A DNA stretch of 39,647 nucleotides from an uncultured Bacilli bacterium. Lineage in GTDB: Bacteria > Bacillota_I > Bacilli_A > RF39 > UBA660. The DNA is taken from the NCBI GenBank assembly GCA_944331865.1, contig CALVIZ010000008.1, forward strand, positions 1 through 39,647, in the 5' to 3' direction. Shown in pieces: positions 31,551 through 39,070 of this stretch. A program made the position numbers and the translations under genes. Every line of letters begins with the position of its first letter. Within the stretch, counting starts at the first letter, position 1. The notes under the pieces were generated by a model. That model ran no database searches, was not told the origin of the DNA, and saw only the letters and a list, made by a program, of their open reading frames with translations.

Positions 31551-31958
31551 TTGGATAGTAGAAGCATTATAATAGAACATTATAATAATCCTCGTAATAA
31601 AAAAAATATAAAGAATTCTAATTATTTAAAGGAAAATACTAGAAATTCATCATGTATTGATAATTTAGATATATATTTAAAATTAAAAAATAATGTAATA
31701 GAAGATATAGCATATGATGGCGAAGCTTGTGCTATATCAATATCTTCGGCATCGATTATGAGTGAAAATTTAAAAGGAAAAACTATAGAAGAAGCAAAAT
31801 TATATATTGAAAATGTATTTAATATGTTAAATAATTTAGAATTTGACAAAGAATTAATTAAAGAAGCAATAGTTTATGAAACTACAAAAAATACTAGTCG
31901 TAAAACCTGTGCTTGGCTTCCATATGAAGGAATAAAGAAAATAATTAATAAAATTTAA
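31551..31958 (+). CDS. sufU: SufU-like sulfur-transfer/Fe-S scaffold protein
   Basis: 135 residues starting with TTG 31551, one base after the sufS stop; no ATG in frame gives a complete fold. The IscU/SufU pattern is present: IEHYNNPRNKK near the N-terminus, Cys35 in SSCIDNLD with Asp two places on, Cys60 in DGEACAISISSASIM, and Cys118 in KTCAWLPYEGI. The three cysteines plus Asp are the zinc/sulfur site that exchanges sulfur with SufS. The C-x-D motif reads C-I-D where C-G-D is usual. Length is close to the Bacillus protein. It is translated with sufS and followed by a terminator. Confidence 0.9.
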   Translation: MDSRSIIIEHYNNPRNKKNIKNSNYLKENTRNSSCIDNLDIYLKLKNNVIEDIAYDGEACAISISSASIMSENLKGKTIEEAKLYIENVFNMLNNLEFDKELIKEAIVYETTKNTSRKTCAWLPYEGIKKIINKI

Positions 31959-31980
31959 GAAATTAAATTTTATTTTTTTT
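31948..31980 (+). terminator. terminator of sufS-sufU
   Basis: A 10-bp stem ATAAAATTTA/TAAATTTTAT (31948-31957 with 31964-31973) followed by Ts to 31980. The stop codon is in the stem and loop. Confidence 0.75.
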
Positions 31981-31987
31981 GTAAAAG

Positions 31988-32015
31988 TTGACAAAATTAT
32001 AAATTATTATATAAT
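31988..32015 (+). promoter_or_regulatory. promoter of the 32043 gene
   Basis: TTGACA (31988-31993), 16-bp spacer, TATAAT (32010-32015). Confidence 0.75.
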
Positions 32016-32042
32016 ATTGTAATATTAAAAAGGAGTGACATT

Positions 32043-32963
32043 ATGTTAAGGTTAGAAGATATAACATCATTTCCGTTTGTACAATTTTCTTATATGAACT
32101 CTAAATTAAGTGAATATGAATTAGCAGGTTTAAAAATAATTAGTGATGAAGAATTAACTGATTATCAAAAATTACAAGATTTTTTAGAAAGTCAATCACC
32201 ATCTATAGCGGGCTACGACTTTTTAAAAAGACAATTAGATTTAGTTATTAGTAAAGTAGAAAAGGCAAATTCTAGGGGAATAATGCCTGAAATATTTTTG
32301 CTAGATGGATATGAAAAAGAAGGTATGGAAGTTACTGATAAGGTAATAGATGGATCTAGATTAATAACTTATAATCCTCTAGTTGGAATTAATCGAACAT
32401 CTATGCTTTTAAAGAATTATAGTATAGAAGAAATAAAACAATTAATTTCACATACAACACCTGAAGGAAAAAATGCTTTAGCATTTATGTTAAAAGGAGT
32501 TGGAGAAGTAAAACTTCAAGAAATTCAATTTGCCTTAAACTTTTATGAAGAACAAGTTAAAAGACAATATGAATTTTATCAATACACTTGTGAAAATATG
32601 TTTGACAAAGGATTATTAGCAAAATTAATGGTTTTAACTAACAGTCCAGGAATGTTACAAGAAATAATAACATTTATAATGGAAACACAACCAGAGTTAG
32701 TTTGGGGAAAATTAAGCGATTTACAATTAGAAAAATTACAAAAGTTTTTAAATTTTTCAAATAAAGAATTAGAATTAATAAAAAAATTACTTTACAGCAA
32801 AATAACTAAGACAAATAGTCCTTTACTTGAAGGAATAAAAGAAACTGATTATTTTGAAGAATATGTCAATTTCATTTGTATGATAGCGGATTATATTACT
32901 TTAAAAGAAGCCCAAGAAGGTATAGTAAGAACTAGAACGATAGAAAGATTTACAGTTAAATAA
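32043..32963 (+). CDS. hypothetical soluble helical protein
   Basis: I do not recognise it. 306 residues, no signal peptide or membrane helix, nearly all alpha-helical with many Glu, Lys and Leu. A mixed segment at about 85-115 (MPEIFLLDGYEKEGMEVTDK) separates an N-terminal helical part from a C-terminal repeat-like helical array (EEIKQLISHTTPEG, LQLEKLQKFLNFSNKELELI). It has a strong Shine-Dalgarno (AAAAAGGAGTG) and one of the few consensus promoters, so it is likely well expressed. It stands alone, convergent with a metallopeptidase-like gene; the short AT-only inverted repeat at 32964-32982 may separate them. Confidence 0.75.
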   Translation: MLRLEDITSFPFVQFSYMNSKLSEYELAGLKIISDEELTDYQKLQDFLESQSPSIAGYDFLKRQLDLVISKVEKANSRGIMPEIFLLDGYEKEGMEVTDKVIDGSRLITYNPLVGINRTSMLLKNYSIEEIKQLISHTTPEGKNALAFMLKGVGEVKLQEIQFALNFYEEQVKRQYEFYQYTCENMFDKGLLAKLMVLTNSPGMLQEIITFIMETQPELVWGKLSDLQLEKLQKFLNFSNKELELIKKLLYSKITKTNSPLLEGIKETDYFEEYVNFICMIADYITLKEAQEGIVRTRTIERFTVK

Positions 32964-32974
32964 TAAAATATTAA

Positions 32975-33991
32975 TTATTTTAGAACTGACTTTTCATGAA
33001 TATCAACATTTAAAATTGGCTCACCATTAGCAAAAGTTACATTATTATTAATAATATATGTATCTTTTTTTATATAATATAAATTTTTTAAATAAACAGC
33101 AAAAGTTTGTAAACTAACAATCATTTCTTTTTTACTAATAAAGCCTTTGTTATAAAAATCAATTAATTTATTTTTATATACATTAAATAAAAAGTTTGTA
33201 ATTTGAGATAATTTACTAACAATTAAGTCTTTATGTTTAGGTAAATAAAGAAGTTTATTACTTTGTTTACAAATAAAATCCATATTAGCGATAAAATCGA
33301 ATACATCTTGTCTACTTGCAAATTTTTCTAATTCATTTATTAACCCTAGTAAATTGGCATTAAAATAAAATTTTTGCATTTTATCTTCACCAATTATTTT
33401 TTCTAATTGTAAAGCAATATCTTTTTCATAAGGATAAGAATATTTAGTATTAGGTTTATCAGAAAAATATCTTTCAGTAAGTAATTGAGTATATCCTTCG
33501 TTAATACCTGTACCAATTTCAAATTTACTATTAAAAATTTTTTGTTTAAACCCTGCATATAAAGAATTATTTTTGAAAACAGCACTGGACATATGAAAAA
33601 GTTCATGAAATATTGATTCATTTTCTTGACCATTACTATTCAATTTAATTTTATTAGTTTTAGTATTATAAGTAGCTGAAAGATTTTTACCAAATAGTTT
33701 TTTTAACAAATCATAATTTGCAGTAGTAATTGTTAAATTATTAATATTATTATAAAAATTAGTTAAATTACTTGGATTAATATTTTTAATAACAATATTT
33801 TTAAATTCTTCAACATATTTTAAAAATTCACTTTTAGCTAAATAATCCAAATTAACTTCATCATATTTTTTAGTTAATTCTGGTGGTAAAAGGACCTTAC
33901 CTGCTTTAGGTTTCCTTCTATTAAGATTATATTTTAGAGCAAAATTTTTTTTAAAATAATAAATTATATCGACATCAAACAATTTATTCAT
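32975..33991 (-). CDS. predicted zinc metallopeptidase (HExxH)
   Basis: 338 residues. The motif FHELFHMSS (about 128-136) supplies HExxH, and GTGINEGYTQLLTERYF follows about 30 residues later, giving the second Glu of a gluzincin-like site (NEGxT..LLTE). That is the arrangement of zinc-dependent peptidases with a His-Glu-His / Glu site. No signal peptide or membrane helix is seen, so it would act in the cytoplasm, unless it is released another way. The flanking regions (basic N-terminus, helical C-terminal half) are not recognised. It overlaps the preceding gene by 8 nt, so it is translated together with the DUF1292-like protein. Confidence 0.6.
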   Translation of the reverse strand: MNKLFDVDIIYYFKKNFALKYNLNRRKPKAGKVLLPPELTKKYDEVNLDYLAKSEFLKYVEEFKNIVIKNINPSNLTNFYNNINNLTITTANYDLLKKLFGKNLSATYNTKTNKIKLNSNGQENESIFHELFHMSSAVFKNNSLYAGFKQKIFNSKFEIGTGINEGYTQLLTERYFSDKPNTKYSYPYEKDIALQLEKIIGEDKMQKFYFNANLLGLINELEKFASRQDVFDFIANMDFICKQSNKLLYLPKHKDLIVSKLSQITNFLFNVYKNKLIDFYNKGFISKKEMIVSLQTFAVYLKNLYYIKKDTYIINNNVTFANGEPILNVDIHEKSVLK

Positions 33992-34238
33992 AATTATTTT
34001 CCCATTCTTTTAATTTATCTTCTACAATATTCCAATCTTCTTCTGAATCTATTGGGTCCAATTTAGAAAAATCATCGTAATAAATAGATGCATATAAATT
34101 TAGAGAATCACCACTATATTCATTGTTGGTATATACAACATAATTTTTATTATTTACAGCGGATTTAAAAGCCATAATTATTTCATATTCGTTTTTTTTG
34201 CCAAAATCATCTAAAACATAAAGATACTTCTTATCCAT
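33984..34238 (-). CDS. DUF1292-like small acidic protein
   Basis: 84 residues from ATG 34238; GGTGATATA lies right before it and the upstream in-frame extension to 34298 would run through the ribosome site. The core KYLYVLDDFGKKNEYEIIMAFKSAVNNKNYVVYTN is followed by an acidic end (SEEDWNIVEDKLKEWE), in the manner of the YrzB/DUF1292 proteins (beta-rich, then an acidic helix). The function of that family is unknown. Its stop overlaps the metallopeptidase start, so the two form one unit, divergent from the serS T-box. Confidence 0.65.
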   Translation of the reverse strand: MDKKYLYVLDDFGKKNEYEIIMAFKSAVNNKNYVVYTNNEYSGDSLNLYASIYYDDFSKLDPIDSEEDWNIVEDKLKEWENNYE

Positions 34239-34292
34239 TATATCACCATAAAAATATTTTACTAAAATAAACAAAGACTGTCCATATTTTAG

Positions 34293-34322
34293 TTGCAAAA
34301 ACCAATAAAAATATGGTATATT
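34293..34322 (+). promoter_or_regulatory. serS promoter
   Basis: TTGCAA (34293-34298), 18-bp spacer, TATATT (34317-34322) with extended TG at 34314-34315. Confidence 0.6.
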
Positions 34323-34328
34323 ATATAT

Positions 34329-34522
34329 GAAAAACGAAGATAAAGGATTAGTAATTATATGTTTATTTTTAAGAGAGTTAGTGGTTGGTGGAAACTAATA
34401 AATAAAATATAACGAATCTACCTTTTAGTGGATTTAATCAATCTCGGGTAATACCGTTATCTAAAACGAGTAATAAAGGGTGGTACCGTGCTATATGCAC
34501 TCCTTGGTATTACCTTTTTTAT
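34329..34522 (+). promoter_or_regulatory. T-box riboswitch controlling serS
   Basis: The T-box core AGGGTGGTACCGTG (34477-34490) is unmistakable. Upstream are a Stem I region with specifier context GAA-TCT-ACC (TCT, a serine codon, at 34417-34419) and Stem III CTCGGG...AACGAG (34443-34470). The terminator pairs AAAGGGTGGTACC (34475-34487) with GGTATTACCTTTT (34505-34517) and runs into Ts. Uncharged tRNA-Ser should stabilise the antiterminator and switch serS on. Confidence 0.93.
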
Positions 34523-34543
34523 ATTTAAAGAAAGGAAAATAAA

Positions 34544-35821
34544 ATGATAGACATTAAATTAATTAGAGAAAATAGTGATTTAGTAAAAGAAAATATTAAA
34601 AAGAAGTTTCAAGATGAAAAATTAGGTTTAGTAGATGAAGTATATGAATATGATAAAACATATCGTGAATATAAGCTTGAAGGAGATAATTTACGAGCTA
34701 AAAGAAATGAATTAAGTAAAGAAATTGGTTCTTTAATGCGTAACAATGAAAAAAGTGAAGTTGAAAAGATAAAAAAAGAAGTTAGCAAAATTAATGAAAG
34801 AATAGCTGAGCTTGAAGAAAGTGAAGAAAATTTAGAAAAAGAAATAAAATCACGTATGATGGTAATACCAAATATAATAGATGAATCAGTACCAATAGGC
34901 AAAGACGATTCTGAAAATGTCGAATTAGAAAGATTTGGAGAACCGGTAGTGCCAGATTATGAAATACCATATCATGCTGAAATTATGGAAAAATTAAGTG
35001 GTCTTGATAAAGAAGCAGCTGGTAGAACTAGTGGTAATGGTTTTTATTATTTAATTGGTGATATAGCTAGACTTTCAAGTGCAATGCTTGCATATGCTAG
35101 AGATTTTATGATTGAAAAAGGATTTGTTTATTGCATACCACCGTTTATGATAAGAAGTGATGTAGTAACTGGAGTAATGTCTTTTGCAGAAATGGACGCA
35201 ATGATGTATAAAATTGAAGGTGAAGATTTATATTTAATTGGAACTTCAGAACATTCTATGATAGGAAGGTTTAAAGATCAAATTGTAAAAGAAGAAAATT
35301 TACCGATAACAATGACATCATATTCACCATGTTTTAGAAAAGAAGTGGGAGCACATGGTTTAGAAGAAAGAGGAATATATCGCGTTCATCAATTTGAAAA
35401 GCAAGAAATGATAGTAATATGTAAACCAGAAGAATCAATGGCTTGGTATGAAAAAATGTGGAAATATACAGTAGAAATATTTAGAAATCTTGATATACCA
35501 GTCAGAACATTAGAATGTTGTAGTGGGGATCTAGCAGACTTAAAAGTAAAATCTGTAGATGTAGAAGCCTGGAGTCCTAGACAACAAAAATACTTTGAAG
35601 TAGGATCTTGTTCAAACTTAGGGGATGCTCAAGCTAGAAGATTAGGAATTAGAACTAAAGGAGAGAATGGCAATTATTATGTACATACACTTAATAATAC
35701 AGTTTTAGCATCAACTAGAGCATTAATTGCTTTGATAGAAAATAATTATCAAAAAGATGGTAGCATTAGAATACCTGAAGTATTACAACCATACATGGGG
35801 GGATTAAAAGAAATAAAATAG
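34544..35821 (+). CDS. serS: seryl-tRNA synthetase
   Basis: 425 residues, usual length. It begins MIDIKLIRENSDLVKENI and continues with the long antiparallel coiled-coil arm (about 28-100) that reads tRNA-Ser. Class II motifs: motif 2 SPCFRKEVGAHGLEERGIYR then VHQFEKQEM, and motif 3 with the LNNTVLASTRALIALIENN end. The serine pocket TSEHSM and SCSNLGDAQARR are intact. It charges serine (and selenocysteine tRNA where present). AAAGGAAAATAAA precedes the ATG, just after the T-box terminator. No neighbouring gene shares the transcript. Confidence 0.98.
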   Translation: MIDIKLIRENSDLVKENIKKKFQDEKLGLVDEVYEYDKTYREYKLEGDNLRAKRNELSKEIGSLMRNNEKSEVEKIKKEVSKINERIAELEESEENLEKEIKSRMMVIPNIIDESVPIGKDDSENVELERFGEPVVPDYEIPYHAEIMEKLSGLDKEAAGRTSGNGFYYLIGDIARLSSAMLAYARDFMIEKGFVYCIPPFMIRSDVVTGVMSFAEMDAMMYKIEGEDLYLIGTSEHSMIGRFKDQIVKEENLPITMTSYSPCFRKEVGAHGLEERGIYRVHQFEKQEMIVICKPEESMAWYEKMWKYTVEIFRNLDIPVRTLECCSGDLADLKVKSVDVEAWSPRQQKYFEVGSCSNLGDAQARRLGIRTKGENGNYYVHTLNNTVLASTRALIALIENNYQKDGSIRIPEVLQPYMGGLKEIK

Positions 35822-35848
35822 AATTTTGCAAATGTGCAAAATTTTTTT
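35822..35848 (+). terminator. serS terminator
   Basis: 9-bp perfect stem AATTTTGCA/TGCAAAATT with a 4-nt loop and seven Ts, immediately after the serS stop. Confidence 0.9.
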
Positions 35849-35865
35849 GTAAAAAGAAAAAAATA

Positions 35866-35874
35866 TGTTAATAT
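35866..35874 (+). promoter_or_regulatory. extended -10 promoter for the 35892 gene
   Basis: TGTTAATAT, 17 nt before the start codon; the leader consists of the GGTGAT ribosome site. Confidence 0.5.
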
Positions 35875-35891
35875 ATATAAATGGTGATATT

Positions 35892-36530
35892 ATGAACGAA
35901 CCATTAATGACAATGTTAATATATTTAGCCACAGCTATATCTAGTAATGAAATAAATAATTATTTAGAAAGACTAAATTTTAAAGAATTTAGTGATTTAT
36001 TTAAAGATGATAATTTTAGTGATAGTTCAGCTAGAATATTAAGTTTTGAAATGTCTTATTGTAAAGGATATAATTTTTTTCCTTTAAGTAACTTAATAAT
36101 AGCTTTATATAATTGGTATCATCGAAAAAGAAAAATGGAATATATAATAGATAAAGGTGAATTTTTATTAATAGATGATGCAATGAGAGAAGAAAGAAAC
36201 GCATTTTTAGAACGAACTCATAATCCATCAAACAATTATTTTGTAGGTTATTATGAAGAAGGTAAACCAATAGTTATATGGTTTACATTTGATGGAATGA
36301 CTTTAGATATTAAAGATGAAGATATAAGAGCAATTCCAAATTTAAGTAGCACAGAAGTAATTGACAAAGTATTAACAATAATAAATGATATAATAAATGG
36401 TGTAGATGGTTATATTTATAGTGATAATTTTTATAGAATTTTAAATTCACGCGCTATGAAAAATATTTTAATGGAACAATTTATGGAAAAAAGTGAGGCA
36501 AAATTAAAAAGAATTAATGACAATAATTAA
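35892..36530 (+). CDS. hypothetical 212-residue protein
   Basis: I do not recognise it. Start at ATG 35892 with GGTGATATT upstream; an in-frame ATG at 35865 overlaps the promoter. 212 residues, soluble, acidic overall, with a helical N-terminal half (MLIYLATAISSNEINNYLERL), a central beta-like part (EEGKPIVIWFTFDGMTLDIKDEDI) and a lysine-rich helical end. No cysteine pairs, signal peptide, or known motif. It is transcribed alone between serS and the RNA candidate at 36592. Confidence 0.75.
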   Translation: MNEPLMTMLIYLATAISSNEINNYLERLNFKEFSDLFKDDNFSDSSARILSFEMSYCKGYNFFPLSNLIIALYNWYHRKRKMEYIIDKGEFLLIDDAMREERNAFLERTHNPSNNYFVGYYEEGKPIVIWFTFDGMTLDIKDEDIRAIPNLSSTEVIDKVLTIINDIINGVDGYIYSDNFYRILNSRAMKNILMEQFMEKSEAKLKRINDNN

Positions 36531-36538
36531 AAGTTTTG

Positions 36539-36585
36539 TCTAGTTTTGTCGAATTGCTTGCATTCTCAAAAATAGATGATACAAT
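36539..36585 (+). promoter_or_regulatory. promoter of the 36.6-kb RNA, with shared upstream block
   Basis: TTGCAT (36558-36563), 16-bp spacer, TACAAT (36580-36585) with extended TG (36577-36578). The 25 bases up to the end of the -35 box match the toxin promoter block (23148-23124, minus strand) at 24 of 25 positions. Confidence 0.65.
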
Positions 36586-36591
36586 GTTTAT

Positions 36592-36776
36592 GAAAGCGGG
36601 TTTTGGTAAAGGTATTTTTTCATAAATCTTAAATTCAACCTATTCTTAAAACACTATTTTCACTCTGTATATACTATAATTCCTAGTAGAATCCCGCTTT
36701 CCTATTGGGGTTAAAAATAAAAAAGATATAAAAGAAAACAAATAATCCTGTACCTTAAATTTGTTTTCTTTTATTT
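36592..36776 (+). ncRNA. candidate RNA gene of about 185 nt
   Basis: The 297-nt gap between 36530 and 36828 holds no credible ORF (only 11-codon ORFs without ribosome sites). It does hold a good promoter (36539-36585) and a 14-bp terminator (36730-36772). The RNA would begin TGAAAGCGGG, and GAAAGCGGG (36592-36600) pairs perfectly with CCCGCTTTC (about 36692-36700), closing a long rod with a loose interior, somewhat as in 6S RNA in size. I do not claim 6S. Confidence 0.5.
36730..36776 (+). terminator. terminator of the 36.6-kb RNA
   Basis: Perfect 14-bp stem (36730-36743 with 36759-36772), 15-nt loop, T-rich tail. The left arm's A-rich flank makes it possibly bidirectional. Confidence 0.75.
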
Positions 36777-36794
36777 TACAAAAATATCGCCATA

Positions 36795-36803
36795 TGTTAA
36801 AAT
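36795..36803 (+). promoter_or_regulatory. extended -10 promoter for miaB
   Basis: TGTTAAAAT, 25 nt before ATG 36828; the ribosome site GCGAGGTAA follows. Confidence 0.6.
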
Positions 36804-36827
36804 AATTGGGTAAAGCGAGGTAATATA

Positions 36828-38234
36828 ATGAACAAGCCTAATTTATGCATAGCAAAAGACAGAAAAAAAGTAAAAATAGAATACAAAGAACAAAATTTAG
36901 AATTAAAACCAATTTATAAAGGAAAAAAGTATTTTTTAAGAACTTATGGCTGTCAAATGAATGTTCATGATTCTGAAGAAATTAGATATTATTTAGAAAG
37001 TCTAGGTTATGAAAAAACAGATATTTTAGAGAATGCTGACATAGTAGTTTTGAATACATGTGCAATAAGGGAAAATGCTAAAGATAAAGTATTTGGTTAT
37101 TTAGGAAGATGTAAACATTTAAAACAAACCAAAAAAGATTTAATAATTTGTTTATGTGGTTGTTTAATGCAACTTCCTAATGAAGTTGAAGGAATAATTA
37201 ACAACCACAAATTTGTTGATATAGTAATAGGAACTCATAATATAAATGAATTACCTAAATTGATTATGGAATTAAACAACGATCAAAAAATAGAGGTATA
37301 TTCTAATAGTAATGAAGTAAATGAAAACATCAAATATAGTAGGGATTCTAAAATAAGTGCTTGGATAAACATTCAATATGGTTGCGATAAATTTTGCACA
37401 TATTGTATAGTGCCATTTACAAGAGGTAGAGAAAGAAGTAGAAAAATTGAAAACATTATTCAAGAAGCAAAAGAACTAAAAGAAGAGGGATATCAAGAAA
37501 TAACATTATTAGGTCAAAATGTAAATGCATATGGTAAAGACTTAAATTTAGGTTACAATTTTGCAACACTACTTGAAGAAGTTGCAAAAATAGGCATATC
37601 TAGAGTAAGATTTGTTACAAGTCACCCATGGAATTTTACAGATGAAATGATAGATATAATAGCTAAATATGACAATATTATGCCATATATTCATCTACCA
37701 CTTCAATCAGGAAGTGATGATATTTTAAGAAAAATGAATCGTCGATACAACAAAGAAGAATACAAAAATTTATTTACTAAAATAAAGGAAAAAATTCCAA
37801 ATGTAAGTATAACAACAGATATAATAGTAGGTTTTCCAAATGAAACAGAAGAAGATTTTCAAGACACTTTAGATATGGTTGATTATTGTAAATATGATAG
37901 CGCATATACTTTTATATATTCCAAAAGAGAAGGGACATATGCTGCAACATTGGAAGATAAAATAAGTGATGAAGAAAAAAGTAAGAGATTACAAATATTA
38001 AACAAAAAAGTAAATGCATATGCTTTAGAAGCAAATAAAAAACTAATAGGAAAAACAGTAGAAGTACTAATAATTGATAAAAGTGAAAAAGGAGAAGATA
38101 AAGTTTGTGGTTATACAGATACTATGAAACTAGTAAATGTAATAGGAAAAGAAGATTTAATAGGGAAAATCATTAAAGTAAAAATAACTGATGCAAAAAG
38201 TTTTAGTTTAGATGGAATAATGCTTGATAACTAA
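36828..38234 (+). CDS. miaB: tRNA-2-methylthio-N6-dimethylallyladenosine synthase
   Basis: 468 residues. The N-terminal MTTase domain (about 35-165) has FLRTYGCQMNVHDSE, LNTCAIRENA and LCGCLMQ, supplying three cluster cysteines. The radical SAM domain has YGCDKFCTYCIVPFTRGRERSR in consecutive pieces, with CxxxCxxC at about 185-192, and LGQNVNAYG after it. A C-terminal TRAM domain (about 400-468) ends the protein. The QNVN and TRGRERSR motifs distinguish MiaB from MtaB and RimO. It adds the methylthio group at A37 of tRNAs reading UNN codons. An extra 33-residue N-terminal lead is normal in Firmicutes MiaB. Confidence 0.96.
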   Translation: MNKPNLCIAKDRKKVKIEYKEQNLELKPIYKGKKYFLRTYGCQMNVHDSEEIRYYLESLGYEKTDILENADIVVLNTCAIRENAKDKVFGYLGRCKHLKQTKKDLIICLCGCLMQLPNEVEGIINNHKFVDIVIGTHNINELPKLIMELNNDQKIEVYSNSNEVNENIKYSRDSKISAWINIQYGCDKFCTYCIVPFTRGRERSRKIENIIQEAKELKEEGYQEITLLGQNVNAYGKDLNLGYNFATLLEEVAKIGISRVRFVTSHPWNFTDEMIDIIAKYDNIMPYIHLPLQSGSDDILRKMNRRYNKEEYKNLFTKIKEKIPNVSITTDIIVGFPNETEEDFQDTLDMVDYCKYDSAYTFIYSKREGTYAATLEDKISDEEKSKRLQILNKKVNAYALEANKKLIGKTVEVLIIDKSEKGEDKVCGYTDTMKLVNVIGKEDLIGKIIKVKITDAKSFSLDGIMLDN

Positions 38235-38272
38235 AAACAATTTATGATAAACACAAAACAAGGAGGTAAATT

Positions 38273-38293
38273 ATGGAAAATAAAAAAATGTAG
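38273..38293 (+). CDS. six-codon leader ORF with strong ribosome site
   Basis: AGGAGG (38262-38267) is placed perfectly for ATG 38273, which reads MENKKM and stops at TAG 38291-38293. That TAG shares its G with the GTG start of the next CDS. It is either a coupled leader ORF or the true start of the next gene joined by slippage in its A7 run (38282-38288). Confidence 0.45.
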   Translation: MENKKM

Positions 38294-38967
38294 TGTGTAG
38301 AGATAATATTTATGTTGGTGAAGTTGTAAGAACAAATAGAATATACCGTTATGATGGTGAGCATGACCTTTTTAGAACTAAACCAGGGCAATTGAGTACA
38401 GGTCCTTGGATAAGTTATAGAAGTATGTTATTTGTTCCAAATGAAGAAAGATTATCTGATGATTTATTATACAAAAGTCCTAGTTATCCAATACTTAATG
38501 TAACAGATGATGAGACTTGTTTAAATCTTAATGAAGGAAGCATAGTTGTTAAAGATGCATGTAATTTAGCAGCACTTCTTGAATATTTTGGATATGATAA
38601 AGAACTAACTTATAGGGATATTGTACAAATAAGAAAACAATTTTTTACTGGAAGATTTGGTAAAGATAATTGTGAATTGTTTGGTTATAAGGAAATTATG
38701 CCAGAAGATTGTAAGTATTTTCGTGATGGTATTGAAATTACAGATCCTAGAGAGTTAAAAAGAAGAATAGCACAAGCAAGAAAAACGCAACAAGCTGGTC
38801 ATCGAATGTTTGTAGGAATCTCTGAAAGTGTTTTACCTAGAGAATATTGGGATACTTTAGATGAAATGGGTGACAAAGATTTAAAACATGCTATTGAATG
38901 GCATGAAAAAATGAATGCATTTAAACCTGCTAAAGAAGAAGGTTTAATAAGAAAATTAAGAAGATAA
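38293..38967 (+). CDS. hypothetical 224-residue protein with ambiguous start
   Basis: I do not recognise the family. The protein is soluble and mixed alpha/beta, with several conserved-looking motifs (TGPWISYRSMLFVP, SPSYPILNVTDDE, GSIVVKDACNLAALLEYFGY), and a charged helical C-terminus (KRRIAQARKTQQAGHRMFVG, WDTLDEMGDKDLKHAIEWHE). The only in-frame start near the beginning is GTG 38293, which has no ribosome site of its own; the excellent AGGAGG upstream serves ATG 38273 in another frame. If one A were added to the A7 run, or the ribosome slipped -1, the protein would begin MENKKNVVCRDNIYVG. It follows miaB by 58 nt, probably on the same transcript. Confidence 0.75.
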   Translation: MCRDNIYVGEVVRTNRIYRYDGEHDLFRTKPGQLSTGPWISYRSMLFVPNEERLSDDLLYKSPSYPILNVTDDETCLNLNEGSIVVKDACNLAALLEYFGYDKELTYRDIVQIRKQFFTGRFGKDNCELFGYKEIMPEDCKYFRDGIEITDPRELKRRIAQARKTQQAGHRMFVGISESVLPREYWDTLDEMGDKDLKHAIEWHEKMNAFKPAKEEGLIRKLRR

Positions 38968-39027
38968 GCCAAGACCAAATTATAAATTTTTTAAAAATAT
39001 TAAAAAGGTACGGTCGAAAATACAATT

Positions 39028-39070
39028 ATAAAAAGATTTATATATTTAAGGTATATATAAATCTTTTTAT
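39028..39070. terminator. long bidirectional hairpin between the 38293 and GNAT genes
   Basis: A perfect 17-bp AT-rich stem (39028-39044 with 39054-39070) with a 9-nt loop; the 3' arm has a five-T run on either strand. The stop codon of the minus-strand gene is inside it. Confidence 0.65.

Noticed and set aside
36590-36630. 11-codon ORFs (either strand) as a second small toxin near the shared promoter block
   Set aside because: Neither has a ribosome site or a hydrophobic run, so the locus is listed only as an RNA candidate.
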